From Bacteroidia bacterium (GTDB lineage: Bacteria; Bacteroidota; Bacteroidia; Flavobacteriales; Flavobacteriaceae), in the NCBI GenBank assembly GCA_030427585.1, contig JAUIBW010000032.1:1-60355 (forward strand): a stretch of DNA of 60,355 nucleotides, read 5' to 3'. The notes below the pieces were generated by a model. The model saw only the letters and a list, made by a program, of their open reading frames with translations. It ran no database searches and was not told where the DNA came from. Below, piece after piece: positions 50,915 through 60,322 of this stretch (position 1 is its first letter; each line of letters starts with the position of its first letter). A program made the position numbers and the translations under genes.

Positions 50915-53619
50915 AATCTAAGTAATAGTCTTACATAATAATTCGATCCGTTCACCCCAAACTGCTGTACTCTCCTGCTGTACATAAAATTTCCATCTTC
51001 TGTATTAGCAGCATGTTTATGCTTATCTGGATAAACATTAAAAACATTATTCCCTCCCAGAGTGCACCTTATATAATCGTTAACCTGATATGATATAGCC
51101 ATATCTGTTACCAGTTTAGGAGAGAATACCTGATCTCTGGATTCTACATTTCCTGTAAAATCATTTACTACCCAATTTAGAGCATTTCCATCATTTGGAT
51201 GAATAAATTTCACCTTACCAAAAAGTGTATTTACCACCTGAAATCCAAACTGCTCGAAGTCATAAGAAAGTAGTGAATTTATTTTGTAATTAGGTTGTGC
51301 AAATTCTACTCTGGCAATTTCTTCTCTATTAAACAATACTTCTTCTTGCCCTACTAATGCTTGCGAAACGTTAATTGGTCCTTTTACTTTGGTCTTTGTA
51401 AAATTACCCCCTAGAGAAGCATTAAATTCTCCTGTACCTAAGGTTGTTTTAAAAAACAGTGATAGATCAGCGCCAGATGTTTTAGAATCTATTGCATTCG
51501 TAAAAAATTGAGCAGCACCAACATTAAAAGGTTCCAGTATGTCCTCATATCCTTCTGCGAATCTTCCCGAAAGAACAATTCTATCTCGTATATTAATTAA
51601 GTAATAATCGAAACTAAACGTAATATTATCGTTTAGTTTTCCGCTGAAACCAGTATTAAAATGACTTGATAATTCGGGTTTTAAGTCTCCAATATCAAAA
51701 GCTTCTGTCGCAACAGCGCTTTCGTTATTAAAAGTACCTACCTGTACACTTTCTCCGTTAATAAACTGCGTACTTATATTCTGAAAAAATACCTGATGAA
51801 GAGAAGGCGCTCTAAACCCGGTAGAAAACCCTACTCTAACACTAATTTCATCCCTTACTCTATACCTACCAGATAGTTTCCATATCGCCTGGCCTCCAAA
51901 ATCATTATATGCTTCATATCTGGCGGCTCCTCTCACTAACAGTTTATCTGTTATATTTGCTTCGATATCCAGATACCCAGAACTATTTGTTCGAAAACGA
52001 TTTAATGCATTTTCTGGTTGAAAACCTGGAAAAACCTGTGCCCCAACAATTCTAGGTAATTCTACTCCAGAAGCATCGATATAAGTACTTCCTCCATCAA
52101 CATAAGAAGCTTCTTCTCCTGCAACAATCTCATAATTCTCTACTCGTAGCTCTGCTCCAAAAGCTATATTTACACCACTGAGCCAATCAAATGTTCTTGA
52201 AATATCAAGGTTTGTCGTATTTTGTTTATAGATAAACCCTCCTGCATAAAATGTTCTTGGTGATGTTACCCCTAAGGAGGCGTTATTAGAATTATTTACA
52301 GTATAATCTAATCTATTAACCCCAATAGCATGGCTAAAATCTACATTCCATTCGTTTTTAATTCCTCGTATTCCTCCTGTAATTGCATCATCTTGAATAT
52401 CGGTAAGAATTTCTGGAGAAAAACCATTGGGGAACAACTCTAAAACGACCCTGTTCTCATCTTTAGGAAAACGATAGAATCCTTTTGAGGTGCCTTCTCT
52501 GTAATTTCTCCCTCCATGCATATAAAATGTTGCATAGTCAGACATTATTATTTCTCCATTAAATGATAATGCAAGATTTTGGGTTTCTGCACTTCCTATC
52601 TCCATTACTCGTCTACCAGAATATCCTGTCTGGGTAAAAAATTTATTTTCCTCGATTAGTGCTTGATCGGCTGTAATATCATTAGAATATACTGTACCTG
52701 TATAATCTCCAGACCTGTTAATAGACTCTCTATCTCTATATTCTGCTGTAACATTTATATACCCTTCTTTTCCTATTTTTAATCCAAAATTTGCAGAAGA
52801 ATATACATTAAGTCCATCTCCTTCGGTATTTATTGCTACTCTATTATCGAGTTGAATAATTTCTGTTTGCTTTTTTAGGATGATATTAATTACTCCCGCA
52901 ATAGCATCAGAACCATATTGAGAAGTTGCTCCGTCTCGTAATATTTCAATACGTTCTATAGAGGCTATGGGTATCGCATTAAAATCGGTGCCTACCGATC
53001 CTCTACCCACGGTACCATTAACATTTAGTAAAGAACTACTATGTCTACGTTTCCCATTAACCAATACTAGTACCTGATCTGGCCCTAATCCTCTAAGTGT
53101 GGCTGGATCTATATGATCTGTACCATCTGCTATTGTTTGATGTGTAGAATGAAAAGAAGGAATCAAATAATGAAGGATATGACTCAATTCTACCTGAGAT
53201 GAATTCGTTAATTGTTGCGGTGAAATAATATCTACAGCAGCAGTATTTTTTAATATTGATTTTGGTTTAGCTCTTGATCCTAAAGAAACGGGTTGATCAA
53301 TCGAAAATCCTGTTTCTAAGATAAAATCTACCTTTGCAGTATCTCCGACCTTAACCAATATTGTTTTAGAAACAGAAGTATACATCACAAATTCTGAAGT
53401 AACTATATACTCTCCCTCATCAACATCAAAACTATAATTACCATTAACATCTGTTGTTGTATTTTTATCTGTACCTTCTATAACTACTCTTGCTCCTGGC
53501 AAATTACCAAATTGATCAGAGACATTACCCGATATCATTGCCCTTGATTGAGAAAATGCCCCAGAAACAAAACAAAAAAATAGTACACCAGTAAGGTATA
53601 ACCTATACTGAACTAACAC
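50911..53619 (-). CDS. TonB-dependent outer-membrane receptor with CarboxypepD-like domain
   Basis: A 902-residue receptor beginning at GTG 53619 with a signal peptide (L-Y-L-T-G-V-L-F-F-C-F-V-S-G-A-F-S-Q). A carboxypeptidase-regulatory-like domain (about 28-110, I-S-G-N-V-S-D ... N-G-N-Y-S-F) is followed by a plug domain (about 130-250; L-R-G-L-G-P-D-Q-V-L-V-L-V-N-G-K-R) and a 22-strand-type barrel. It lacks an adjacent SusD gene, so it is not a SusC-type glycan receptor. Ligand unknown. It is sandwiched between receiver genes and the YfiR-kinase gene in one operon, which hints that the imported or bound ligand and the sensor belong to one pathway. Confidence 0.9.
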   Translation of the reverse strand: MLVQYRLYLTGVLFFCFVSGAFSQSRAMISGNVSDQFGNLPGARVVIEGTDKNTTTDVNGNYSFDVDEGEYIVTSEFVMYTSVSKTILVKVGDTAKVDFILETGFSIDQPVSLGSRAKPKSILKNTAAVDIISPQQLTNSSQVELSHILHYLIPSFHSTHQTIADGTDHIDPATLRGLGPDQVLVLVNGKRRHSSSLLNVNGTVGRGSVGTDFNAIPIASIERIEILRDGATSQYGSDAIAGVINIILKKQTEIIQLDNRVAINTEGDGLNVYSSANFGLKIGKEGYINVTAEYRDRESINRSGDYTGTVYSNDITADQALIEENKFFTQTGYSGRRVMEIGSAETQNLALSFNGEIIMSDYATFYMHGGRNYREGTSKGFYRFPKDENRVVLELFPNGFSPEILTDIQDDAITGGIRGIKNEWNVDFSHAIGVNRLDYTVNNSNNASLGVTSPRTFYAGGFIYKQNTTNLDISRTFDWLSGVNIAFGAELRVENYEIVAGEEASYVDGGSTYIDASGVELPRIVGAQVFPGFQPENALNRFRTNSSGYLDIEANITDKLLVRGAARYEAYNDFGGQAIWKLSGRYRVRDEISVRVGFSTGFRAPSLHQVFFQNISTQFINGESVQVGTFNNESAVATEAFDIGDLKPELSSHFNTGFSGKLNDNITFSFDYYLINIRDRIVLSGRFAEGYEDILEPFNVGAAQFFTNAIDSKTSGADLSLFFKTTLGTGEFNASLGGNFTKTKVKGPINVSQALVGQEEVLFNREEIARVEFAQPNYKINSLLSYDFEQFGFQVVNTLFGKVKFIHPNDGNALNWVVNDFTGNVESRDQVFSPKLVTDMAISYQVNDYIRCTLGGNNVFNVYPDKHKHAANTEDGNFMYSRRVQQFGVNGSNYYVRLLLRL

Positions 53620-53751
53620 AATAGGAGGTTTTTTTTTAGTGCGTGTCTTAATATGTTTACTTATTTAGATTTTAAATAGATTGTTTTGTGTGCATTCAAA
53701 ACTATCATAAGTTCATTCAAAATACAAATATATATGGGGCAATATCTGAAG

Positions 53752-54189
53752 TTATATTATCTTTTTATATGGTTCTGAGCAAGAATCTAACTCTGACAGT
53801 TTAAAATATTTTGTCACAATCTTACAAACAATCTCTTTAGTTAACATTTTTTGTGCATATTCTTTTATCTCTAAAATACGCTCTGCTTTTTCCTGATCTT
53901 CTTTACTTAACTCTGTTCCCAGCATAAGTATTATAATAGATCTCTTATATCTATCCTCTAATTTCTGGTATTCGGCAATAAACTCCCAACCATCCATAAT
54001 GGGCATATTAATATCCAAAAATATAATTTCAGGAACAATTTCGGATTGGATATGATCTAGTGCTTGTTTTCCATTTTCAGCAATAAAAACCTCTTCTACA
54101 CATTGTACTTTTTCAATAATTTTTTTATTAAAAAAATTAGTTGCTTTACTATCATCAATGAGAAGAAAACGTTTTAATTTTTTCATCAT
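53752..54189 (-). CDS. Stand-alone response regulator receiver protein (second)
   Basis: A 145-residue receiver with acidic pocket D-D near residue 13, phospho-acceptor Asp in F-L-D-I-N-M-P and no output domain. The usual conserved lysine-proline reads Q-K-M-L here, with lysine kept and proline lost. ATG 54189 overlaps the stop of the first receiver as TGATG, so the two are coupled; a TTG at 54192 also exists. It probably takes phosphate from the YfiR-kinase and signals by protein contact. Confidence 0.85.
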   Translation of the reverse strand: MMKKLKRFLLIDDSKATNFFNKKIIEKVQCVEEVFIAENGKQALDHIQSEIVPEIIFLDINMPIMDGWEFIAEYQKLEDRYKRSIIILMLGTELSKEDQEKAERILEIKEYAQKMLTKEIVCKIVTKYFKLSELDSCSEPYKKII

Positions 54190-54593
54190 CAAAAATGGTT
54201 TTTTAGCACATCATCTAATAAATCCATAGATAATGGTTTATTGATAAAATCATCGACCGAATGATTTTTGGCAGATGCTCTTACATCATCTGGGTTAGAA
54301 GATGTTGACAATAAAATCACCTTGATACCATCTGTAATTTTTTGATCCAGTTTAGAAAACTCAGTCAAAAATTCCCACCCATTCATTGCAGGCATATTGA
54401 TATCTAAAAAGATAAGGTCTGGTTTTGTTGCTGTATTATTCTTTACAGCATTAAGATATTCTAGAGCCGCCATACCACTTTGTACAGTATTAACCTGATA
54501 AAAATCTTCATGTTTGGTAACAACTCTTTCGTTAAAGAAATTCGTGGCCCTGTCATCATCTATTAACAAGACACAATTCACCAATGTATTCAT
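54189..54593 (-). CDS. Stand-alone response regulator receiver protein (first)
   Basis: A 134-residue receiver: acidic pair in L-L-I-D-D-D, phospho-acceptor Asp in F-L-D-I-N-M-P, T/S switch L-L-S-T-S-S and K-P in I-N-K-P-L. No output domain. It is related to the following receiver (both have A-T-N-F-F-N after the acidic pair and M-x-G-W-E-F after the acceptor), so the pair arose by duplication. First gene of the signalling operon. Confidence 0.9.
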   Translation of the reverse strand: MNTLVNCVLLIDDDRATNFFNERVVTKHEDFYQVNTVQSGMAALEYLNAVKNNTATKPDLIFLDINMPAMNGWEFLTEFSKLDQKITDGIKVILLSTSSNPDDVRASAKNHSVDDFINKPLSMDLLDDVLKNHF

Positions 54594-54954
54594 TTAATTT
54601 CCCAATTACACTCAAAGGAAATAAACTTATTTGATATGACCATAACAAAACTAAATTTTATGAAATAGTTTTCGTTTAACAACACAAATTTAACGGTAAA
54701 ATGTATTTTATAAAATTACTTTTCTGAAATAAAGGAGTTTATGGCTCAAAAAATCTTAATTATCTTATCCTTTATTAGTTTTGACATACTTTTAATAAAG
54801 ACTATTAAAAATAGATGTAATTTTGAAAAACATTCAGTTGATGGTTTTAGATGCCAGACCTACCTGATTATAAATAAACTTTTAAAACCTTTAATTGAAT
54901 TGATTTTTCATAGTGAATATGAAATTAGAAACGCTTTTAAATTTCAGTTAGATA
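54594..54954. other. Intergenic region before the YdjM-like gene
   Basis: About 360 bases between two divergent genes. A 90-codon frame at 54741-55013 overlaps the next gene out of frame and has no domain-like composition, so I do not call it. TAATTTTG at 54818-54825 fits the -7 pattern TAnnTTTG, but no -33 partner stands at the right distance. Confidence 0.45.
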
Positions 54955-55968
54955 ATGGATTCATTAACTCAAATTATACTAGGAGCTGCTGTAGGAGAAG
55001 CCGCTCTGGGTAGAAAAGTAGGTAATAAAGCTATGCTTTGGGGTGCCATTGCAGGAACTATTCCCGATCTAGACGTGCTATCAAAACTTTTTGTTGATCC
55101 TGTTACAGCAAATGAATTGCACCGTGGGTTTTCGCACTCCATACTCTTTAGCATACTTGCCGCTCCAATATTTGGTTGGATGATCTCTAAACTCTACCGA
55201 AATAATGAAGCAAACTGGAAAGATTGGTCAAGACTTATGTTTCTAGGGCTTTTTACACATCCCATACTAGATGCATTTACTACATGGGGAACTCAGCTAT
55301 TCTGGCCTTTTGATTATAAAGTTTCTTTTAAAAATATTTTTGTTGTAGACCCTTTGTATACCATACCATTTTTGATGTTTGTGCTCCTGGCGATGTTTTA
55401 TAAACGCGCACACCCCAAAAGAAGAAAGTTCAACACAATAGGATTATACATTAGCAGTATTTATATGTGTATAACACTAGGGTTAAAATGGTATACCTAT
55501 GGAGTGTTCCAGACCAATCTCGAAAACCAACATATTCGATATAAAGAGATTCAAACAAAACCAACCCCTCTTAATAGTATTTTATGGACAGCCAATGTAG
55601 AAACCGAAGATTCTTTTTTAATAGCATACTATTCCCTATTAGAAAAAGAAGATATCATCACGTTTTCAGAATTCCCTAAAAACCATCACCTGTTGGGTAA
55701 AATGAAAGATGACCCTCTGATTCCCAGATTAATCAAATTATCAGAAGGTTGGTATACTATCGAAAAAACTAACGACAAACTGTTTTTTAATGATCTCAGG
55801 TTTGGGCAAATGGGAGTAGGAGAAGAAGCGAATAGATTTGTATTTAGTTATGAACTATTTTATGATGATAATGGCATGCTCAATGCCAAAGAAAGAGAAA
55901 GAAATATGAATGATGCTTCTCCCTTACTCAAAAAATTATTTAGTAGAGTGTTAGGAAATAAATCATAA
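54955..55968 (+). CDS. YdjM-like metal-dependent membrane hydrolase family protein
   Basis: A 337-residue inner-membrane protein of the YdjM/DUF457 family. The N-terminal M-D-S-L-T-Q-I-I-L-G-A-A-V-G-E-A and the histidine-bearing G-A-I-A-G-T-I-P-D-L-D, H-R-G-F-S-H-S and F-L-G-L-F-T-H-P-I-L-D-A-F-T-T motifs give a set of His/Asp residues that is conserved in the family and resembles phospholipase C-type metal ligands. About five helices span residues 1-160, followed by a soluble C-terminal part. No specific substrate is known. It stands alone on the plus strand. Confidence 0.85.
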   Translation: MDSLTQIILGAAVGEAALGRKVGNKAMLWGAIAGTIPDLDVLSKLFVDPVTANELHRGFSHSILFSILAAPIFGWMISKLYRNNEANWKDWSRLMFLGLFTHPILDAFTTWGTQLFWPFDYKVSFKNIFVVDPLYTIPFLMFVLLAMFYKRAHPKRRKFNTIGLYISSIYMCITLGLKWYTYGVFQTNLENQHIRYKEIQTKPTPLNSILWTANVETEDSFLIAYYSLLEKEDIITFSEFPKNHHLLGKMKDDPLIPRLIKLSEGWYTIEKTNDKLFFNDLRFGQMGVGEEANRFVFSYELFYDDNGMLNAKERERNMNDASPLLKKLFSRVLGNKS

Positions 55969-56092
55969 AAAAACGTATACCCCCCTTACCCCTATGGCAT
56001 AGCCTTCTATAGAATGACATGAGAATATATGAGTATAAAATTCTTATAAATATAATATCTATTTTTATCTTGCAAGTCAAATATTCACATTT

Positions 56093-56578
56093 ATGAGTAG
56101 TACATATAAAGTTAGTGTAAATACTATTTTTGATTTTGAATTTACAGAACAAGACATTTCGAAAATAGACATCGTAAGCAATTCTAAATCAACCTATCAT
56201 GTTCTTCACAACAACAAATCTTTTCATACAGAAATTGTACAATCAGATTTCAATACTAAAAAATATACGGTAAAGGTTAATAACAACAGCTATCAGGTTG
56301 ATATTACTAATGAATTAGATGCCCGGATTGCAGCAATGGGATTCTCTATTGGGTCTTCTAAACAGGTAAACACTATAAAAGCTCCTATGCCCGGACTGCT
56401 TCTTGATGTTCAGGTTGAAATAGGACAGGAAGTAAAAGAAGATGATCCTTTACTTATTTTGGAAGCCATGAAAATGGAAAATATTATTCTGTCTCCCAGA
56501 GATGGAGTTATTAAATCCATTTCTGCGGCTACAGGTGATGCAGTAGATAAAGGACAATTATTAATCGAATTCGCTTAG
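56093..56578 (+). CDS. Biotin carboxyl carrier subunit of an acyl-CoA carboxylase
   Basis: A 161-residue protein. The C-terminal biotinyl domain (about 92-161) has the motif E-A-M-K-M-E-N with the biotin-accepting Lys127. The N-terminal 90 residues are beta-rich and resemble the BT-type linker of propionyl/methylcrotonyl-CoA carboxylase alpha chains, here on a separate polypeptide. It carries CO2 between the biotin carboxylase and carboxyltransferase encoded next (26 nt and then 5 nt apart), forming one operon. Confidence 0.92.
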   Translation: MSSTYKVSVNTIFDFEFTEQDISKIDIVSNSKSTYHVLHNNKSFHTEIVQSDFNTKKYTVKVNNNSYQVDITNELDARIAAMGFSIGSSKQVNTIKAPMPGLLLDVQVEIGQEVKEDDPLLILEAMKMENIILSPRDGVIKSISAATGDAVDKGQLLIEFA

Positions 56579-56604
56579 TCTATCATAGGCATTAAAAAGA
56601 ACAG

Positions 56605-58047
56605 ATGAAAAAAATACTAGTAGCAAACAGAGGTGAGATTGCCATTAGGGTGATGACAACAGCTCGCAAAATGGGAATCAAAACCGTAGCAATATACTCT
56701 ACCGTAGACAGAAACGCTCCACACGTAAAATTTGCAGATGAAGCTGTCTGTATTGGTGAAGCCCCTTCTAACCAATCCTATTTATTAGGATCCAAAATCA
56801 TTGAGGTTGCTAAACAACTACATGTAGATGCCATACATCCGGGATATGGATTCCTTAGTGAAAATGCAGATTTTGCAGAAGAAGTAGAAAAAAATGATAT
56901 CATCTTTATAGGCCCTAAATCAAAAGCCATTAAAGTAATGGGAAGCAAATTAGCAGCAAAAGATGCTGTTAAAGCCTATGATATTCCTATGGTACCTGGT
57001 ATAGACGAAGCTATTACCGATGTGACCAAAGCAAAAACGATCGCTTCAGAAATTGGGTTTCCTATTTTAATTAAAGCCTCTGCGGGAGGTGGCGGAAAAG
57101 GAATGCGAGTGGTAGAAGAAGAAAAAGATCTCGAATCTCAAATGAACCGTGCCATTAGCGAAGCTACCTCGGCATTTGGGGATGGTTCTGTATTTATCGA
57201 AAAATATGTTGCATCGCCACGACACATCGAAATACAGGTAATGGCAGATAGTCATGGTAATGTGATCCATTTATTCGAAAGGGAATGTAGTGTACAAAGA
57301 CGACATCAAAAAGTAGTTGAAGAAGCTCCTTCTGCTGTACTTTCTCCAGAACTACGATCCAAAATGGGAGAAGCAGCCGTAAAAGTAGCCAAAGCCTGTG
57401 ATTACCTTGGCGCCGGAACTGTGGAATTTCTTTTAGATGAAAATCACAATTTCTACTTCCTCGAAATGAACACCCGGCTACAAGTAGAGCATCCCGTTAC
57501 CGAACTCATAACAGGAACAGACCTCGTAGCATTACAAATAAAAGTAGCCCGTGGCGAAAAACTCCCTATACAACAAGAAGATCTGAGCATACAGGGACAC
57601 GCTCTGGAGTTAAGGGTTTATGCAGAAGACCCGCTCAACGATTTCTTACCCAGTGTGGGACATTTGGACACCTATGAATTACCCGTTGGAAAAGGTATTA
57701 GAGTAGATAATGGTTTTGAACAAGGTATGGATATTCCTATCTACTACGACCCCATGCTCTCGAAACTAATTACCTACGGAAAAACTCGTGAAGAGGCGAT
57801 ACAGTTAATGATAAAAGCAATAGACAGTTATACTGTTAAAGGAGTACAAACGACATTACCATTTGGTAAATTCGTGTGTGAGCATGAAGCCTTTAGGTCT
57901 GGTAATTTTGATACCCATTTTGTAAAGAAATATTTTACCCCAGACACTATACAATCTGCAATGGAAGAAGAAGCCAAAATTGCTGCCTTAATTGCTATGA
58001 AACAATACTTTGAAGATCAAAAAACGTTACGTATACCAACACGCTAA
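56605..58047 (+). CDS. Biotin carboxylase subunit (acyl-CoA carboxylase)
   Basis: A 480-residue ATP-grasp enzyme. The start [16 protein letters not shown] is canonical. The glycine-rich ATP loop [13 protein letters not shown] is near residues 156-168, and the catalytic [16 protein letters not shown] stretch is near 288-303. It carboxylates the biotin on the carrier protein using ATP and bicarbonate. The length equals a free-standing AccC-type subunit. Second gene of the carboxylase operon. Confidence 0.95.
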   Translation: MKKILVANRGEIAIRVMTTARKMGIKTVAIYSTVDRNAPHVKFADEAVCIGEAPSNQSYLLGSKIIEVAKQLHVDAIHPGYGFLSENADFAEEVEKNDIIFIGPKSKAIKVMGSKLAAKDAVKAYDIPMVPGIDEAITDVTKAKTIASEIGFPILIKASAGGGGKGMRVVEEEKDLESQMNRAISEATSAFGDGSVFIEKYVASPRHIEIQVMADSHGNVIHLFERECSVQRRHQKVVEEAPSAVLSPELRSKMGEAAVKVAKACDYLGAGTVEFLLDENHNFYFLEMNTRLQVEHPVTELITGTDLVALQIKVARGEKLPIQQEDLSIQGHALELRVYAEDPLNDFLPSVGHLDTYELPVGKGIRVDNGFEQGMDIPIYYDPMLSKLITYGKTREEAIQLMIKAIDSYTVKGVQTTLPFGKFVCEHEAFRSGNFDTHFVKKYFTPDTIQSAMEEEAKIAALIAMKQYFEDQKTLRIPTR

Positions 58048-58052
58048 ATATT

Positions 58053-59594
58053 ATGGATTCAAAAATAAAAATAGTACAAGATAAAATTGCTCAGGCAAAA
58101 TTAGGTGGTGGTGAGCAACGTATTAAAAAACAACATCAAAAGAAAAAATTAACCGCACGTGAGCGTATAGCCTATTTACTCGACGAAGGTTCTTTTGAAG
58201 AAATCGGTATCCTGGTTACCCACCGTACTACCGATTTCGGGATGGATAAAGAAATCTATTATGGCGATGGCGTAGTTACGGGATATGGCACCGTAAACGG
58301 ACGACTAATCTATATTTTTGCACAAGACTTTACCGTCTTTGGTGGTGCCTTATCCGAGACTCATGCCGAGAAAATCTGTAAAGTGATGGATATGGCCGTA
58401 AAAATGGGAGCACCCATGATAGGGCTCAATGATTCTGGTGGTGCCCGAATCCAGGAAGGAGTTCGCTCTCTGGGCGGATACGCCGATATTTTTTATAAAA
58501 ACGTACAAGCCTCTGGAGTAATCCCCCAGATTTCTGCTATTATGGGGCCTTGTGCCGGTGGTGCTGTATATTCCCCTGCAATGACAGATTTTACCATGAT
58601 GGTAGAAGATACCAGTTATATGTTTGTTACCGGGCCTAATGTAGTAAAAACAGTAACCAACGAAGAAGTAACCTCTGAAGAACTAGGAGGTGCCAGTACC
58701 CATTCTACAAAATCGGGAGTAGCACACATTACATCTTCTAATGATATCGAATGTCTTGAAGACATAAAAAAACTACTAAGTTACCTACCGCAAAGTAATA
58801 AAGAGCAACCTAAAAAATTAGAATATACGTTAACCGACGAAGTAAGGGACAGCCTCTCTTCTATCGTGCCAGATAACCCCAACAAACCTTATGACATGCA
58901 CGAGGTAATCAGTGGGATTATTGATACAGACTCCTTCTATGAAATTCATGCAGCCTATGCCGAGAATATCATTGTAGGTTTTGCCCGTCTGGGCGGAAGA
59001 AGTATTGGGATTGTAGCCAATCAACCTCAATTTCTGGCAGGAGTGTTAGATGTAAATAGTTCTAAAAAAGCCGCACGATTTACACGTTTCTGTGATTGCT
59101 TTAATATTCCTTTGTTAGTATTGGTAGATGTTCCTGGATTCTTACCGGGAACGGATCAGGAATGGAACGGGATTATTGTACATGGAGCCAAATTGTTATA
59201 TGCCTTAAGTGAAGCCACCGTACCTAAAGTAACGGTAATTACCCGTAAAGCCTATGGTGGTGCTTATGATGTAATGAATTCTAAGCATATTGGAGCCGAT
59301 CTTAACTTTGCCTGGCCTTCTGCAGAAATTGCAGTAATGGGTGCCAAAGGTGCCAGCGAGATTATTTTTAGAAAAGAGATCAAAGCGGCAGATGATCCGG
59401 CAGCTAAACTTGCCGAAAAAGAAGCTGAGTACGCAGAAAAATTTGCTAATCCATACCGAGCTGCTCAACGTGGTTTTATTGACGAAGTTATCTTACCAAA
59501 AAATACCCGAAGAAAACTAATTAAAGGGTTTAGTATGCTCGAAAATAAAATAGTCGAACGTCCTGATCGAAAACATGGGAATATTCCTTTATAG
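58053..59594 (+). CDS. pccB: Carboxyltransferase subunit, propionyl-CoA carboxylase type
   Basis: A 513-residue PccB/AccD5-type carboxyltransferase. The crotonase-like oxyanion elements [13 protein letters not shown] (125-136) and [12 protein letters not shown] (164-176) are present. Asp406 in G-G-A-Y-D-V-M is the residue that, in Streptomyces PccB (Asp422), favours propionyl-CoA over acetyl-CoA, so propionyl-CoA is the likely substrate, giving methylmalonyl-CoA. It starts 5 nt after the biotin carboxylase and is followed by a strong hairpin. Confidence 0.93.
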   Translation: MDSKIKIVQDKIAQAKLGGGEQRIKKQHQKKKLTARERIAYLLDEGSFEEIGILVTHRTTDFGMDKEIYYGDGVVTGYGTVNGRLIYIFAQDFTVFGGALSETHAEKICKVMDMAVKMGAPMIGLNDSGGARIQEGVRSLGGYADIFYKNVQASGVIPQISAIMGPCAGGAVYSPAMTDFTMMVEDTSYMFVTGPNVVKTVTNEEVTSEELGGASTHSTKSGVAHITSSNDIECLEDIKKLLSYLPQSNKEQPKKLEYTLTDEVRDSLSSIVPDNPNKPYDMHEVISGIIDTDSFYEIHAAYAENIIVGFARLGGRSIGIVANQPQFLAGVLDVNSSKKAARFTRFCDCFNIPLLVLVDVPGFLPGTDQEWNGIIVHGAKLLYALSEATVPKVTVITRKAYGGAYDVMNSKHIGADLNFAWPSAEIAVMGAKGASEIIFRKEIKAADDPAAKLAEKEAEYAEKFANPYRAAQRGFIDEVILPKNTRRKLIKGFSMLENKIVERPDRKHGNIPL

Positions 59595-59603
59595 ATACAA
59601 TAC

Positions 59604-59632
59604 ACCTCACAGGTTTTAAAAACCTGTGAGGT
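59604..59632 (+). terminator. Hairpin/terminator after the carboxylase operon
   Basis: ACCTCACAGGTTT (59604-59616) and AAACCTGTGAGGT (59620-59632) pair perfectly over 13 bp with a 3-nt loop, 9 nt after the stop codon. No long T run follows. The ACAGGTTTTxAAAACCTGT style resembles the palindrome at 40316, so it may be a dispersed repeat serving as terminator. Confidence 0.6.
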
Positions 59633-59801
59633 CTCATGTAGTATAGTGTTCTTATTTTCAAAAGACTATTGAATTCGTATGCTGTAGTACCCGATTACTC
59701 TTTATCAAAAAACCATCTTTATTTTGAATATCAAATTATAGATTTTACCTTACCCCCAGAATTAATTGTATTAACCCCAAATTAAGAATAGTTGCCCTAC
59801 T

Positions 59802-60158
59802 ATGAGTAATCGACAAACTACCAAATATGCAATCTATACTGTGGCTGTCTTATCTGCTGCATTAATCAATGAGTTTATCCTAAAATATGTAAAGAAACAT
59901 ATCCATCAGCAAGGATATCTTCTGGTACTAATAGATATGCTGGTTATCGTTTTAATTTTTGCACCTGCGTTTGCCCTGGTGACCAATTATGCAAAGAAGA
60001 TTTCTAAGGCATATCTTAAGACTTCTAAAAAATTATCGAGCAGAAATAATGGAATCCTGTTAGGATTTATCGTTGCCATCATTATTTTGTTTATCCTTTA
60101 TGCCAACATTAGGCATAATATTAATGTAATCAATGATCTAAAAGCTTTGATTTCGTAG
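59802..60158 (+). CDS. Small membrane protein
   Basis: A 118-residue protein with three hydrophobic segments (about 10-28, 40-62 and 86-105) separated by basic loops (K-Y-V-K-K-H, K-K-I-S-K-A-Y-L-K-T-S-K-K). No family is recognised. It follows the carboxylase operon by 207 bp and has no close partner. Confidence 0.7.
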   Translation: MSNRQTTKYAIYTVAVLSAALINEFILKYVKKHIHQQGYLLVLIDMLVIVLIFAPAFALVTNYAKKISKAYLKTSKKLSSRNNGILLGFIVAIIILFILYANIRHNINVINDLKALIS

Positions 60159-60194
60159 TAAAAGAATATGTCTGAAAAGTCATAAAAATATAGA

Positions 60195-60322
60195 TTGTCA
60201 GTCTGAGCTTGTCGAAGACATATTGAAAATCAAAACACTAAATCACCCTGCACTTAAAGTGCAGGGGTTTGATTTTACTAGGGACTAAAGTCCCCAAGCC
60301 TATTCCAATATGAAATTGGAAT
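60195..60322. repeat. Cluster of short palindromes (REP-like) at the window end
   Basis: Four elements lie within 130 bases. TTGTCAGTCTGAGCTTGTCGAAGACA (60195-60220, split here as TTGTCAGTCTGAGC / TTGTCGAAGACA) is a dispersed repeat type common in Bacteroidota. CCCTGCACTT/AAGTGCAGGG (60246-60266) is a perfect 10-bp palindrome. GGGACT-AA-AGTCCC (60281-60294) and ATTCCAAT/ATTGGAAT (60302-60322) are two more. Such palindromes often flank REP-associated tyrosine transposase genes; none is visible before the window ends. Confidence 0.65.

Noticed and set aside
50911..53619. TonB receptor as a SusC-type glycan transporter
   Set aside because: There is no SusD gene or carbohydrate-active enzyme nearby, and the plug region looks like that of iron-complex or general receptors.
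54741..55013. A 90-codon frame before and overlapping the YdjM-like gene
   Set aside because: It overlaps the true gene out of frame, has no domain-like composition and ends in an Arg/Ser-rich tail produced by the overlapping frame.
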